DNA of 46,781 nucleotides from Coptodactyla brooksi (GCA_033557675.1 JAWQRM010000008.1:1-46781); one strand, 5' to 3'; counted from the stretch's first letter, positions 32,644 through 43,300 are shown. Translations and numbers: made by a program. The notes: a model not told the origin generated them from the sequence alone.

Positions 32644-34912
32644 AACAATAACATAATGTTTGTGATGGTTAATATATAACAAAGCACAGTGCTTTAAGGG
32701 CAGTGAAGGAGAAATACCCCTAGCAATGATGGTGCAGTGTTTGAAATGTCAACATTGGTTCCGTTTTTATTTATTTCAAATTGCTCACGTTAAATTACCG
32801 CTAGAAGTAATGAATTCCAACGTAAACACGGCACAAGATCGTGAAGTATATAACCTAGTAAAATTGTTCATGCGATGGGAATAGTGTCGTATATAGGGTA
32901 TAGTGTCGTAACTTTCAAATCAACATGGCGTTTCGTGGCAGGTCATAAAATTAATTTAGTATTTGCTCACAAATTTAATTAAAATTGTTCGAAGTAAATT
33001 ACAATATGTATAACGGTTACACTTGATCATTAAAGGAAAGACAGGTACTCACAGCATAATTCGAATTTATAATGTGTAGTGTCAGAGCCAGTCAGTATTT
33101 TATATTGTTAACTAGCAGTTAACAATATAAAATACTTTTTATAAGCAAAACAATAGACTAGTTTATTTACCTGGTTATATTGCACATTTGCAATAAGGGA
33201 ATTTTGCAATAACGCAAACCTTTTTAGGCTTTTAATGCATGGAATGTTCTATCATGGTATTTTATTCCCATTAAAAACCTAAACGGATCTATAGTAGTTG
33301 CGATGTTGATGAATGATTTTGAGTTTATAAAATTAATTGGTTTGACAGTCTCATCAGGAGAAAGTTTTATTTCACTAGGAACATGCTTATTTACTACATT
33401 GCCGGTGGATGCAGCCAGTGGCTTCAAATTGCATTGGGCATTACGCTTATGACATGACCGCAAGGACCAGTATAAATACCTGACACGGAGTGGGCTTGCA
33501 ACGTACATCTCTACATAACCTACAATAGTTAGACTAATTAATACCTGTACTTAATACGTTTCATTCAAATAACGATCATTAGTATTAAATATACCATACA
33601 GTCTAAGAGAGCAAAATACTTTTCTACTTCGTTGACTTCTCGAAATAACGAGCGAAACATATTTGCTTTTCCAATCCTTTTCCAATAAAATACCGATCTT
33701 TTAGGTGAGATTAGATTGTCACCTATAGTATGATTTTTACCGCATCCAGCATCACAAGTTACTGTAAAGATATGGCAATGGTGACTTTACTTGCGCGTTG
33801 GAATGAGACTAAGAAGCACGATAAATGTAGTAAGTAAAGTTGAAAAGAAACGAACTACATGGTACTCTCCGTGGTAGTTAGTCCTGAAGCAGTATCATCC
33901 TGAAGAAGATCCTTAACTATAAGTTATTCAATGACACTAGTAAATGTAATAGAAGTATTGAAATGATGGTTAGATCTATGTTTATTTCTAAAGTTGGGGG
34001 CTTGGAACTTTTGGGTTAGTAACTTAGTAACATCTTTTTCGTACATCCTTCAATGTTTATTCGGATATTAAGGATGTCATGAATGAGGTTTAATCGCCCT
34101 CATTGCACTAACCACGCAAACAAATTTGGAGTCAAAACCTTTGAAGAATTACAAAATTGCTTAAAATAGAACTCTTATAGCGGCATAAAAACACCCAAAT
34201 ATAATAACCTAGTAGTTATATTACGTCTGAGAAAGTGGAGCTTTTTCATTTACATTTTTTAAACACAACTGTTTTATTTATTTTTAACCAGCGCCGCTGC
34301 GCGCGCATTACACAAGCCCATTTACATTGCGTACGGTTGTTTATTCGCGTTGCGCGCCCTGCGGGGCAAGGGTCTTCAGACACTTTAGGGTCCTCAGAAG
34401 CTTTATGTAATGTATTTGCATTCATTCTCCAGTTAAACAGTTAAAACGAATCCTTTCAGATGCGCATGCATGGTCGAACTCAGATATGAGACGGCCAGGG
34501 GTATAACTTACAAGGAAAGTTATACACTTCGTAGGTATATGTGCTAATATATTTACATAATAAATCAACTCATATGTTTTTACATTCTCGGTACTCCTCT
34601 AATAGGTCACCGTTTAACTTACTTTCTTATATCTAAATTGAAAATATAGGATTTTACGGAAACTTACGGAGGGATCCGTTCCTATAATTTTATTAGTTAG
34701 TGTATTACTTAGTTGATTGATATTACATATTTGGCGATATATTGAAGCCGCAAATTTATTACATTTATTTATTATTTTTTGATTCTTTAACTATCCTGAT
34801 GGTGATTTAATCAGAACATTTATTTAATCACAATACATATAGTACAATTTTTTATGAAAGTAGTGTGGAAATTACAGGCGGCATACATTGTGCATGGGCT
34901 CACGTCCGAGTT
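32644..34912. other. intergenic, no gene recognised
   Basis: 33094-33113/33117-33136 is a perfect 20-bp palindrome with a 3-base loop. An open minus-strand frame at 33224-33508 has no recognisable domain. 34290-34400 is unusually rich in GC and CpG (gccgctgcgcgcgc), but no exon or tRNA can be supported there. Confidence 0.45.
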
Positions 34913-35210
34913 TAGTCGTGTGGTCTACGATCGTAGACCAAAGTATTTTTTTAGGTTTGAAAATAGATTTGTTTGTTAGTACTTTAGAATAGAATGAATT
35001 TTGCAGCTTTATGTTTACCGATTTAACAGTGGTGAAAGTAATTGTGCTTCATTATGCTTTTTAATGTGTTTATTGACAAATAGTTTAAAACAACCATAAA
35101 AATAAAGTGCGTTTTGGTAAAGAACAGATCTGTGTTTATTTTTAACTAATATAAGGCTTAATAGTAAAAATAGCTAAAAAATAAAATAATGGGACAAAGA
35201 ACAAACCAAA

Positions 35211-35735
35211 TCAAAGGATATGAAAAGGAACATTTTTATTCTGATAAACATTCAGTGCCCATATCTCTGAGATGGTTCTTACATGCATATCTGGTACATT
35301 TTTGGCACGATTTTCTTGTTGATTTGTTGCTGACTCGTGGGCAAACATAATCATCGTCCGACGTAATTTGCTGGCATATTTCGGGGTGGGGATAAGACCT
35401 CTTGAACTCCAATCAGTATCCACGCTCGACGCCTAAGTTCTCTTGGTAAGCAAGATATTGCCTAAAATTGATCTAAATTCGATTTGAGGTTTTATTACCT
35501 CCTATGGAAAATTCTCAATAAAATCACTTCTTACAATGTTTTCTCAAAATGTATACTATAACCTGCTATAACCATACTTTCGTATGGTTATAGCAGCTTA
35601 TGATTTCTGGTTTTCTTTCATCACCAGTTTCTGGGTCAACAGCATTGTCATTATGCATAGCAGAAATTAATATAACCGTCTTATTTTTCTTAAGGCAATA
35701 GAAAACCATGGTGCAATTTGCTTGGAAACCAAATA
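35211..35735 (-). pseudogene. piggyBac transposase fragment
   Basis: The minus strand reads KNKTVILISAMHNDNAV with DPETGDERKPEIIS (35700-35600), matching the piggyBac block before FYNxTKGGVD. That block is missing and a perfect 15-bp palindrome stands there (35563-35577/35582-35596). Downstream LPRELRRR and the cysteine-rich end SCQKCTRYACKNHLRDM (near 35300-35230) fit the C-terminus. Frames shift several times. Confidence 0.75.
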
Positions 35736-35739
35736 AATT

Positions 35740-36060
35740 AAATATATTAAATATATTAAAAAGTTTAAGTACTTTAATTTTAAAGCATAATATTGAAGAT
35801 ATTAAGGTAATAATTTATATTTTTAAGTAATTTATTTATAAACAAATATATTTTTTATTTTTACAATGAAAATGTAATATTTTAATTTAAACTATATAAA
35901 TTAAAAGATATTAACTATGGGAAAATAGCTGATAAATGAATATTACTATTTATGAAAAAATGTTTTATATAAGCATTTAAAAATAATTAAGCGATTTTTT
36001 AATTTTTAAAGGTAATATTTGAATATATTATCAGGATAATTATGGGGAAATCCGCCCTGG
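35740..36060. repeat. AT-rich low-complexity stretch
   Basis: Almost pure A/T, with repeated taaatatatt words, inside the piggyBac-type relic. No coding sequence. Confidence 0.7.
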
Positions 36061-36495
36061 AATAATCGTATATCAAGGGACATCTCATACGTAATTTATA
36101 AGTGTCTCTGCCATTTTAATATTTGTATAATATTCTAATAAGTTTTTCGCGCTTCGCTACAATGCAATCTGAACACTAAACTCACATGCATCCGTTTCGT
36201 TGGTCGCCAGAATCTTCCTACCCGCTGATTGGCTGTCGAGCTCGGTGACAAACACAAAAGTTGGGCTGCTTTCAAGAGTTGAACTCGCGGCGACAGCGAC
36301 AAGAAGCGAACCGTTGCGATAAAATTGTTTCTTAATGCGCATGAGCAGGTACGAAAAGACATGTCTTTTGTCGCTGTCGCTCCCGGTGTGAAGCCAGCAT
36401 AACAGCTATTAGGCCCGACAGGCATATAAACAAAAACATTTTTAATTGGTGAGTAGTCAAAAGAGAGCGGTCTACGATCGTAGACCACGCGACTA

Positions 36496-37480
36496 ACTGA
36501 GGTTTAACACGGTCACTGATGGAGGGAGAGACATCCTCTCACCCTGACTACTTTAACTTTTATCCTAACCAATCATGCGCGACCCTCGGTTAGAAATCAT
36601 TGTTACTATAGTTGATGTAACCTTAACCACTGTGTGACATTGTCGGCGTAATTTAAAAACGGTCAATAGCTATCATCTTAACAATGTCATCTTTTTTTGT
36701 ATTAAATGGGGATCACCATTTTCCTAGAAAAACGGGGATTACCTTCCAGTGCACGCTGGACGATTTTGTAGGTTACCTAAAGCTTAGATACTACCGAATA
36801 CTGTATACATTTTCCAGGAAATTTGAAAAAATTCCGGCCTGATCGAAAAAACAAAATTTTAAGGATTAATAGCAATTAATCTCTCGCACGATACACAGAA
36901 ACAAAAAAGTATATTCTATAAATTTGGTACTAAAATATTCTTATCAATTTGTTTTTAGTATTCGAGGAAATTCTCATAATTCTTTATTGACCGAAAATAA
37001 GATTAAAGATTACGCGATAATAAAAAGGGATATTTGGATTAATGGCTTTTACCATCCTTAAAGTATATAAAATTACTAGAAGCCTCTAAAGTATATAAAA
37101 TTACTAGAAGCCTATCTCGGTCTAATAATACGTTTCGATAATTTTTTATTATTCTCATTAAAGCCATTGCACGTCCAGAAATATAATAAATATGATTTCT
37201 AGAGCGATTTCTTTCATTGTAAAGTATTTAACAGATTTCTTTTATTGCTAATGAATCACCATGAACTCATCTCAAGCAGATTCTAGAATAGTTGACTTCT
37301 AGCACACGGTGTATTTAAATTTCGGGAATAGTTAAACACCCGTACCTCCCGGCTAAAATATATTTTGTATCCTTGAACCCCGCTCCAGGCATGAAATGAT
37401 ACGGTTCGTTCCCCTCTCTCTTTTTATACACACGAGAGAATAATTCCGGGACCCGTTCACGGCAGCCACCAGGCCGTGCA
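36496..37480. other. intergenic with a 28-bp duplication
   Basis: Non-coding. At 37059-37114 a 28-base unit (aaagtatataaaattacta core) is present twice in tandem. No gene recognised. Confidence 0.5.
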
Positions 37481-37489
37481 CATACCGCA

Positions 37490-37880
37490 AACGCAGGCGG
37501 CAAAAGCTACACAGCCACAGTTTTCGATAGTGAATATATACATACCGTGTCCGTTGGGCGAGTCGCTTACGATCGCTTGCTGAGCCAGTGAAGGCAACCG
37601 GGCCGCATTCGATCCAACCGCTTGCTTATTCGAGAAAAGTAAAACGTAGTCGACCCAAAAGTCCCTCTTGCGTTGTCATTCTTTTTCCCTCATCGAGGCT
37701 GGCGGACGCGCGATCGGTGGGCCGTACAGTTCTGATACAGCTGCCAGGAGTAACTTTTGCGCCTACTAGGCGATAGTGAAGTGCAGTGTGTTTGTTCTGG
37801 TTGTTGTTTGAGTTGAAGCAGTTTTATAAAGGTTTTCGATTTCACTGGGCTGTGATAAAGTCAATCAAAGAAGTGGTCGT
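37490..37880 (+). promoter_or_regulatory. CpG-bearing promoter or leader-exon candidate
   Basis: An island of mixed base composition with many CpGs (cttacgatcgcttgctgagc, ggacgcgcgatcgg) in AT-rich DNA. It has an initiator-like ccagtg at 37586 and purine/T-rich leader-like sequence after it. No convincing coding exon follows within the window. Direction and function are guesses from composition only. Confidence 0.25.
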
Positions 37881-38365
37881 TAGCTCTTTGTGTACGTATT
37901 ATTTATGTATGTATATATATTTCTCCACATTGCAGTTCAGTACTTTTGTGTAAAGTTTTATGTAATACTTTCTATTATTTTACTATTAAAATTATTATTT
38001 TACTGAAACCTTCGCATTAACTTAGGGAATTTAAAAATTTAATTAGTATCTGTGTATGATCAAAACGATTTATCATTGTAAATGTTCTCCGGTATTTTAA
38101 AACTAGATTGCAGCGATTTGTCAAAGTTGACAGCTGCCCTTGGTCAAGGTCATTGCGAAACCAGAACTTCCAGTCACCCACTCTTACCAGGTGACTGTAG
38201 AACCAGTTGTATTTGTATATAGTACTGTGGATAATGAATCTGAATTTTCTAGCTCTACTTTGTTAAATTTCTGAAGTTCTGAGAAGTTTAGTGAATTATT
38301 TTTTATTGATTTTTAATCAATCAATTATTACTCGAATCTGATAATTTAGATTTTTCATTACTTAC
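37881..38365. other. non-coding spacer
   Basis: AT-rich sequence between the promoter-like stretch and the long-arm element. No frame, hairpin or repeat stands out. Confidence 0.4.
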
Positions 38366-40510
38366 AAGGGAAGTGTCACAACTGCCACTCACCGATTTCG
38401 ATGCAATTTGGTAGAGAGATAAAATGGACAAAAATAAGGTTTACGTATTTTTTATGCCGGCTCTAAAAGCATCTGGGGCCAGTAATAAGGGGTGCAAATT
38501 GAGGCAAAAGTATTTATTCGCTTGTATTGTGAAAACGAAAGCTGTTATCGAAATGTGGTAAATACAAACTAACATTCATTTTTGAAGAGCTTACTATTGA
38601 TATATCGCACATATACCAGAAGGTTAAAAGGAGTAAACTATCCCTAGTTTTTTGGAATAACTTAAAAACGTTTAAAAATATTAGTTTTTCCTAGTCTCCG
38701 CAGACCACCTCCCGCGAAGTCACGGGGTATATTATATACCCTCTTTCCATAAGAATAACGTGATAAAACTGTTAAGTATTTAGAAAATATTTTGAAAAAC
38801 CGTAAATTAGTCACACAATAAGATGTTTGTGGTAAAGTAAGGCATTTACGACATTTCGGAATGGTTTGGGTTAACTACCCTAATAAAAATTCATTCTTTC
38901 GCGGATATTACTTGCTGATTTTGATATTACTTGATTAAATTTAGCATAGTGTTTGATTTGTTGAACTATTGTCGACAAATTTTAAGTATCAGTTAGTATT
39001 TCTTTCTACAAATCTCTATCGACGTTCCATGGAGTAAATTATCCTTGTTTTCTTTAAATAATAAAATCGATAGGGGGTCGTATATTTGTTGTTTGTCGAT
39101 TTGTTGCTTTGCCTCTTTTGCAAATTCTTTAGCTAGTGTTTTTACACGGTCGATATTTTCAATTTGTTTTTGAGATATAAATTTTGTAATTTTTCTCCTC
39201 ACCAACCTGTTTGCTGTTTTAAAGCGTTGCACCCAGCTATGAAATGCTTTGAACTGTTGAGGAGACAAATTATCTTCATTTCTAGCTTGTATAGCCCATC
39301 TGCGCATATCGATGTCATGTAGTGGTAAATTGTTGTCGGTACGTCCCTTTTTCCTCAATATATTTCGCCCGTCTATATAATTGTTTCGTTGATCTTACTT
39401 TTCGGTACATACGTTTCACGGTTTCAAATTTCAAATATCCTTTTTTGCCACTTGCTCAGTGACTTGCTGCCGCCAATTTATAATCACAATCGATGTCATC
39501 CTTGAATGGACAATGATCTTCTGCTAAATTTTCGCTTATTTCCTCGTCTTCAATAATATATTGACCATTGGCTTCAATTTGTATATTATAATCCTCCATA
39601 CTTTCCATTAAAATACATTGTATTCTTTTCTTCAAACTCACTTCTGATTCATTTATTGGAGTGTCGGGAATATTCATAAAACTAAAAATGCTTAGTAGCA
39701 GGTTTAGAAAGTTAAGTGGATTTATTAGAACCATTGTTTGATATGTACATATACTAACAATTTTTTTTTAGAAGCGACTGAAATAACCGCACATTTTGTA
39801 AGTACTCGGTTACTGATACATACAATAATACTAGCTGGTGTATGACGGACGAGTTAAATTTAACATGGGTCATAATCGTTGAATTTTTGCCCCACGTCGA
39901 ATAAAAATAACATTTTACAAAAAGAAATAAAATTAATAATATGGAATTCAATATTCGGGATATTTAACCATTTTTTCGGTCTGTTGCTTTTAAACTCATT
40001 CGAGAAGATACTTATTTATATATCTTACATCTATTTTATTATTTAATGAAAATAAGGATAATTGACTTCATGCAACATTAGAAAGATCTTTTAAAACAGA
40101 ATATTAGTTAATTTTTAGAATTTTTCGATAACAGTGTTTTTGAGATATTGGCGAAAATGTACTTTCTACCTCCAATTTCTAATCCTTATAAATCCTTACA
40201 AAGCTTTTTACGTTACGCAGAAATCAAACACTGTGCTAAATTTCATCAATTTCCCGCGAAGGAATGAATTTTTATTCTGGTAGTTAATCCCAACCATTTC
40301 TGGTATATATGTGATATATCAATAGCAAACTCTTCAAAAATGAATATTAGTTTGCATTTACCACATTTCGGTAACAACTTTCGTTTTCCCAATATAAGCG
40401 AATAAATACTTTTTCTCTCAATTTGAAACCCTTATTACTCGCTCCAGGGACTTTTAGAGCACGTATAAAAAATACGTAAACCTTTTTTTGTGCATACTAT
40501 CTTATTTTAG
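38366..40510 (-). mobile_element. DNA transposon with arms of several hundred base pairs
   Basis: The left arm (about 38417-38965) and right arm (about 40224-40510) match inversely over hundreds of bases. Examples are ggtttacgtattttttat, attcatttttgaagag and taataaaaattcatt. The left arm carries an extra ~240 bases (38620-38862) absent from the right. It also runs further outwards (gccactcaccgatttcgatg, 38391), so the right end is truncated. Minus-strand coding remains lie between the arms. Confidence 0.8.
38993..39734 (-). pseudogene. N-terminal part of a DDE-type transposase, family not fixed
   Basis: Two minus-strand pieces. The first (39734-39456) is acidic, with SLKKRIQCILMESMEDYNIQ. 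The linker reads KKGYLKFETVKRMYRKVRS. The second piece (from 39358, one frame shift away) reads LPLHDIDMRRWAIQARNE, QQFKAFHSWVQRFKTANRL and VRRKITKFIS. The arrangement looks like a helix-turn-helix DNA-binding region (W-x2-R/N-F-K with following basic RKITKF) that precedes the catalytic domain in several insect elements. The catalytic domain is absent. I cannot name the superfamily with confidence; Tc/mariner-related is my best guess. Confidence 0.55.
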
Positions 40511-40719
40511 CATTAATTTTAAGATCTTATAAAATTGTCAAATTTAAGATATAATTCATATAATTATTTTATAGTCACTATTACAATTTACTTCAATTTA
40601 CTTAAATTAATAAGTAAGACACAAAATTAGAGATTAGAAACTCTTAAATACTTTTAAGAGTTCTCTTAGATATTTTCCTGATACATATTTTAAATATGTA
40701 TCGGATGTTATAAATAAAT

Positions 40720-41464
40720 TTCCGCCGATGGGCAAAAGTTGGCGCCACCTGTAAGTTATGGTTAAAATTGTCAGATGTTAGTATCGTAATATAAAAATAT
40801 CGTAATATAAAACGTTAGTATCGTAAGGTCGGACATCTGTCAACATGACCTTGAAATAGTAACGAATTTTTATCAGCATAATATATTCTTTTGCGTGCGA
40901 AAATGTGGAGTTTTCAGCCGAATAGGCATTTGCGGGAACTTTCGATTTACTTCTTCCATTTGAAGAAATCTGCAGCGGAGGCGCATCAATTGCTTGTAGA
41001 AGCATATGGCTGCCTTAAGTGAGCGAAGTTGGTGTGAGTGGCTTCAATGTTTAAGAGTGAATTTGATATCGTAGACAAAGAACATAGCGGAAGGCCGAAA
41101 GTGTATGAAGGCACGGAATTGCAAACATTATTAGATCAAGATTCGTTCCAAACGTAAGAAGAATTTTGCGGCGCCGGTGAAAACCTATTTTCGTAATTTT
41201 GCTGTATTCATCAGACATTGCTCCTTCTGATTTCCACTGGTTTCGATCGATGACGCATGGCCTGTCAGAGCAGTTCACATCATGAAGATACCAAAAATTG
41301 GGTCGATTCATGGATAGCCTCAAAAAATGAAGCATTCTTCCGACGCGGTATTCGTATGCTGTCAGAAAGATGGAAAAAAGTAGTGGCAAGCGATGGATAA
41401 TATTTTGAATAAAACATAAGGTTCCGTTCTTTCATAATAATGGCCAACTTATTTGTACACCTGA
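40720..41464 (+). mobile_element. mariner copy, internally deleted
   Basis: The right end, gttggccattatt inverted at 41437-41463 (ggccaacttatttgtacacctga), is a typical mariner end. The left end is decayed (aagttggcgccacctgt near 40736). It contains the transposase remains at 40903-41412. Confidence 0.75.
40903..41412 (+). pseudogene. mariner transposase, Mos1-related, internally deleted
   Basis: From the ATG at 40903: MWSFQPNRHLRELSIYFFHL, then KKSAAEAHQLLVEAYGC, KSEFDIVDKEHSGRPKVYEG and LQTLLDQDSFQT. Next, after a large gap, HHEDTKNWVDSWIASKNEAF, FRRGIRMLSERWKKVVASDG and, after a stop, YFE. N- and C-termini match the Mos1-type mariner family, while almost the whole catalytic domain with its three aspartates is gone. 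Several stops are present. Unlike other copies in the window, no palindrome is seen at this deletion. Confidence 0.87.
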
Positions 41465-42040
41465 TGTTATTGGACGATGAATATTTATGTATGTCTGTAA
41501 TGTTCCAGAAATTTGTTGATGGTCTTCAATTATACGTTCTAGCAGATTTTTTTAATTTTTTCAAGATTTCGGCTTTTGAGGTTTGGTTACATATTTTATA
41601 TTGACTAATGTTCTTTATTCTATTTAATTCTATTCGTGCTTTTTCTTCACATTATCATCGACTGCTGATGTGCTGCGGTAACCAGACCGCAGAGCTTTTT
41701 CGACATCTTCACGGCTCTCTTGAAGATGTTGAAGTAAAAAGCTCCTCAAAAGCAACATTCCTTGTCTCACGTTTTCCATAAGAAAAAATCACCGAGCATA
41801 CCAAAACATGTGTAAGCTTGTTAACAGCCAACAATAAAGTAAGCATTCAATATACGTCAAGGACAAGATTACCAACGCATTAACAGAAAATTGTGACAAT
41901 TTGACATACGCAGCAATTTTTGGATTTTTGTATCAATATAACAATATAATATAACAATATATTTACGTATGCAGACGAATGTCTTTGAAACCCCGATATG
42001 AATAAATCTATGCTGTTTTTGTTGTCGGATGGCAGTTAAG
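41465..42040. other. non-coding spacer with an imperfect hairpin
   Basis: 41692-41711 pairs imperfectly with 41720-41743 (gagctttttc against gtaaaaagctc). Otherwise no feature is recognised. Confidence 0.45.
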
Positions 42041-42090
42041 AATAATTAGGGTAAGAGGTAGATATACAAGTCAAGCACACAGTTTCTGTT

Positions 42091-42130
42091 TTCAGTCTCC
42101 TGACGAAGGTTTATTAGAAGCATGTCAATC
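42091..42130 (+). ncRNA. decayed hammerhead-like motif, copy 1
   Basis: It keeps AGTCTC then CTGACGA (42100-42106), AGGTTTATTAG and ATGTC, but GAAA has become GAAG, so it cannot be active. Its intact TCTC is what reveals the original stem I partner of GAGA in copies 2 and 3. Confidence 0.35.
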
Positions 42131-42718
42131 TTGTGATTAAGGTTTTTGTTTGCTCTAATAACGCTTAAATAATGTAGTAATATTTTTTGACGAGTGTTCG
42201 TTTTGAACACTGAAAATGTAATGTTACCAATTATTGATCGTATATCCATTGCTTTGGAGTTGTTTTAGCTTTATTTAATTACTCATTTTTGATTCTCTAT
42301 GTGATTCCCCAAAAAGGTCCGTAGATTTTTGTTTGCATTTCAAAAATGTTTTCAGTATTTTCTGTTATTATATTGTGTCTATGTTAAAGAACTCCTCTAA
42401 ATTGTTGCTACTAGTAAAACCTGTTTCTTGAGTTTCACCATATCTCCATTGAGAGCGATAAGGGTCGGTCATTTTTCACTGAAAAAATCGTTGTTTTTCA
42501 GGCGGAATTCCTTCTTTGTGAAAATAATTTTTAATGCCCCCTTTTACAACTTCCTTTCAAGGCGCGCTTATAAAATGGACCACATCTAACAAATTTATGG
42601 CTTTGATATGACCTTATAACAGCATCAACAGATTCTATTCTTATTTTAGAAAACAGAGATCTGTGGTCTCGTAATCATTAAAACTAACATACACTTTAAC
42701 CGCAATAACACTGTTTTG

Positions 42719-42768
42719 CATCTCGACATGTTTCGGTTTATCTAATAAACCTTCTTCAGCAGAGTGTA
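42719..42768 (-). ncRNA. hammerhead-like motif, copy 2
   Basis: The minus strand has CTGAAGA (42753-42759), then a stem of seven perfect pairs GGTTTAT/ATAAACC with loop TAG, then GAAAC, then ATGTC followed by GAGA. This fits the core order CUGANGA, stem II, GAAA, short stem III (ACA/TGT), UC cleavage position. One extra A separates CTGAAGA from stem II, which departs from the standard core. Penelope-like elements are known to carry such ribozymes in their terminal repeats. Activity is not shown. Confidence 0.45.
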
Positions 42769-42856
42769 AACAGAAACTGTGTACATGACTTATATACTTA
42801 ACTCATATCCTAATTGTTTTTTTAATATTGCTCAAACTGGTCGCAATAATTGACTT

Positions 42857-43054
42857 TTAATTACCTTGTCCTGTTTTACGTACCAGGTCAAAATGTATTG
42901 ACACAGATTTATGGCCAGGACCGTTATTAAATTTTTTATTTTTAAAAATTTCTAGGCTTTCCGCTACGTCAAGTTGACTGTTTATATTAACTTGTTTTAT
43001 CAATTGTATCTTGCCATCTATCCTATGATTTAGAGTTATCATGTTGGCAACCAC
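42857..43054 (-). pseudogene. Penelope-like polyprotein C-terminal fragment
   Basis: An open minus-strand frame of 65 codons contains NSQLDVAESLEIFKNK and NGPGHKSVS before its stop. LxVxESLEIxK followed by a small-residue turn is typical of the end of the GIY-YIG endonuclease region of Penelope-like elements. The catalytic GIY-YIG motif itself is not in the fragment. The match with the surrounding hammerhead-like ends supports the assignment. Confidence 0.5.
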
Positions 43055-43199
43055 GCTAGATTTCTCTGGTCTATTATAGACAAGGTATGGTCTATTATAG
43101 ACAAGGTAATTTAATAGTCAATTATTGTGACCTGTTTGAAAAGTATTAAAATAATTAGGAGAGGAGTTAGGTATATAACTCATGCACACAGTTTCTGTT

Positions 43200-43250
43200 T
43201 TCATTCCCCTGAAGAAGGTTTATTAACCGAAACATATGTCGAGATTCAAA
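43200..43250 (+). ncRNA. hammerhead-like motif, copy 3
   Basis: CTGAAGA (43209-43215), a shortened stem GGTT/AACC, GAAAC (43229-43233), then ACAT/ATGT and C, followed by GAGATTC. The stem I partner has changed to TTCCC, so folding would be weaker than in copy 2. It has the same extra A as copy 2. Confidence 0.4.
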
Positions 43251-43300
43251 ACTGTTGTCGTGGTTAAGGTGTTTGTTAGTTTTAGAGATTCTATTCTTGA

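Larger units (their letters stand above)
34913..36495 (-). mobile_element. piggyBac-type relic between palindromic ends
   Basis: The left end tagtcgtg followed by ggtctacgatcgtagacc (34913-34939) returns inverted at 36469-36495. The 18-base part is itself a perfect palindrome, so each end can fold alone. A second inverted pair (gcgacagcgacaagaag, near 36290 and 36365) lies inside the right end. The interior has piggyBac transposase remains on the minus strand. No clean TTAA is left, so the assignment of the ends to that transposase is inferred. Confidence 0.65.
42041..43300. mobile_element. Penelope-like element ends, partly inverted
   Basis: Three copies of one terminal sequence occur: 42041-42170 (plus, decayed), about 42640-42871 (minus) and 43099-43290 (plus). 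They share cacacagtttctgttt, ctga(a/c)gaaggtttatta and gttaa.gtgt.tgttagttt. The second and third face each other as an inverted repeat around a coding end (42857-43054). Both include the last codons of that frame, so two truncated copies met head to head. A 22-base duplication (tctattatagacaaggta core) marks the junction at about 43064-43108. Confidence 0.65.

Noticed and set aside
33224..33508. Minus-strand frame of 94 codons
   Set aside because: A faint resemblance to a hAT linker was considered. No zinc finger, catalytic or dimerisation motif supports it.
34290..34400. GC-rich stretch considered as a tRNA or SINE head
   Set aside because: No A and B box pair with proper spacing and no cloverleaf could be drawn.
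36135..36488. Minus-strand frame of 117 codons
   Set aside because: It runs through the terminal and sub-terminal inverted repeats of the 34913-36495 element, so the open frame is more likely chance.
41051..41389. Minus-strand frame of 112 codons
   Set aside because: Antisense to the mariner relic, which explains the sequence much better.
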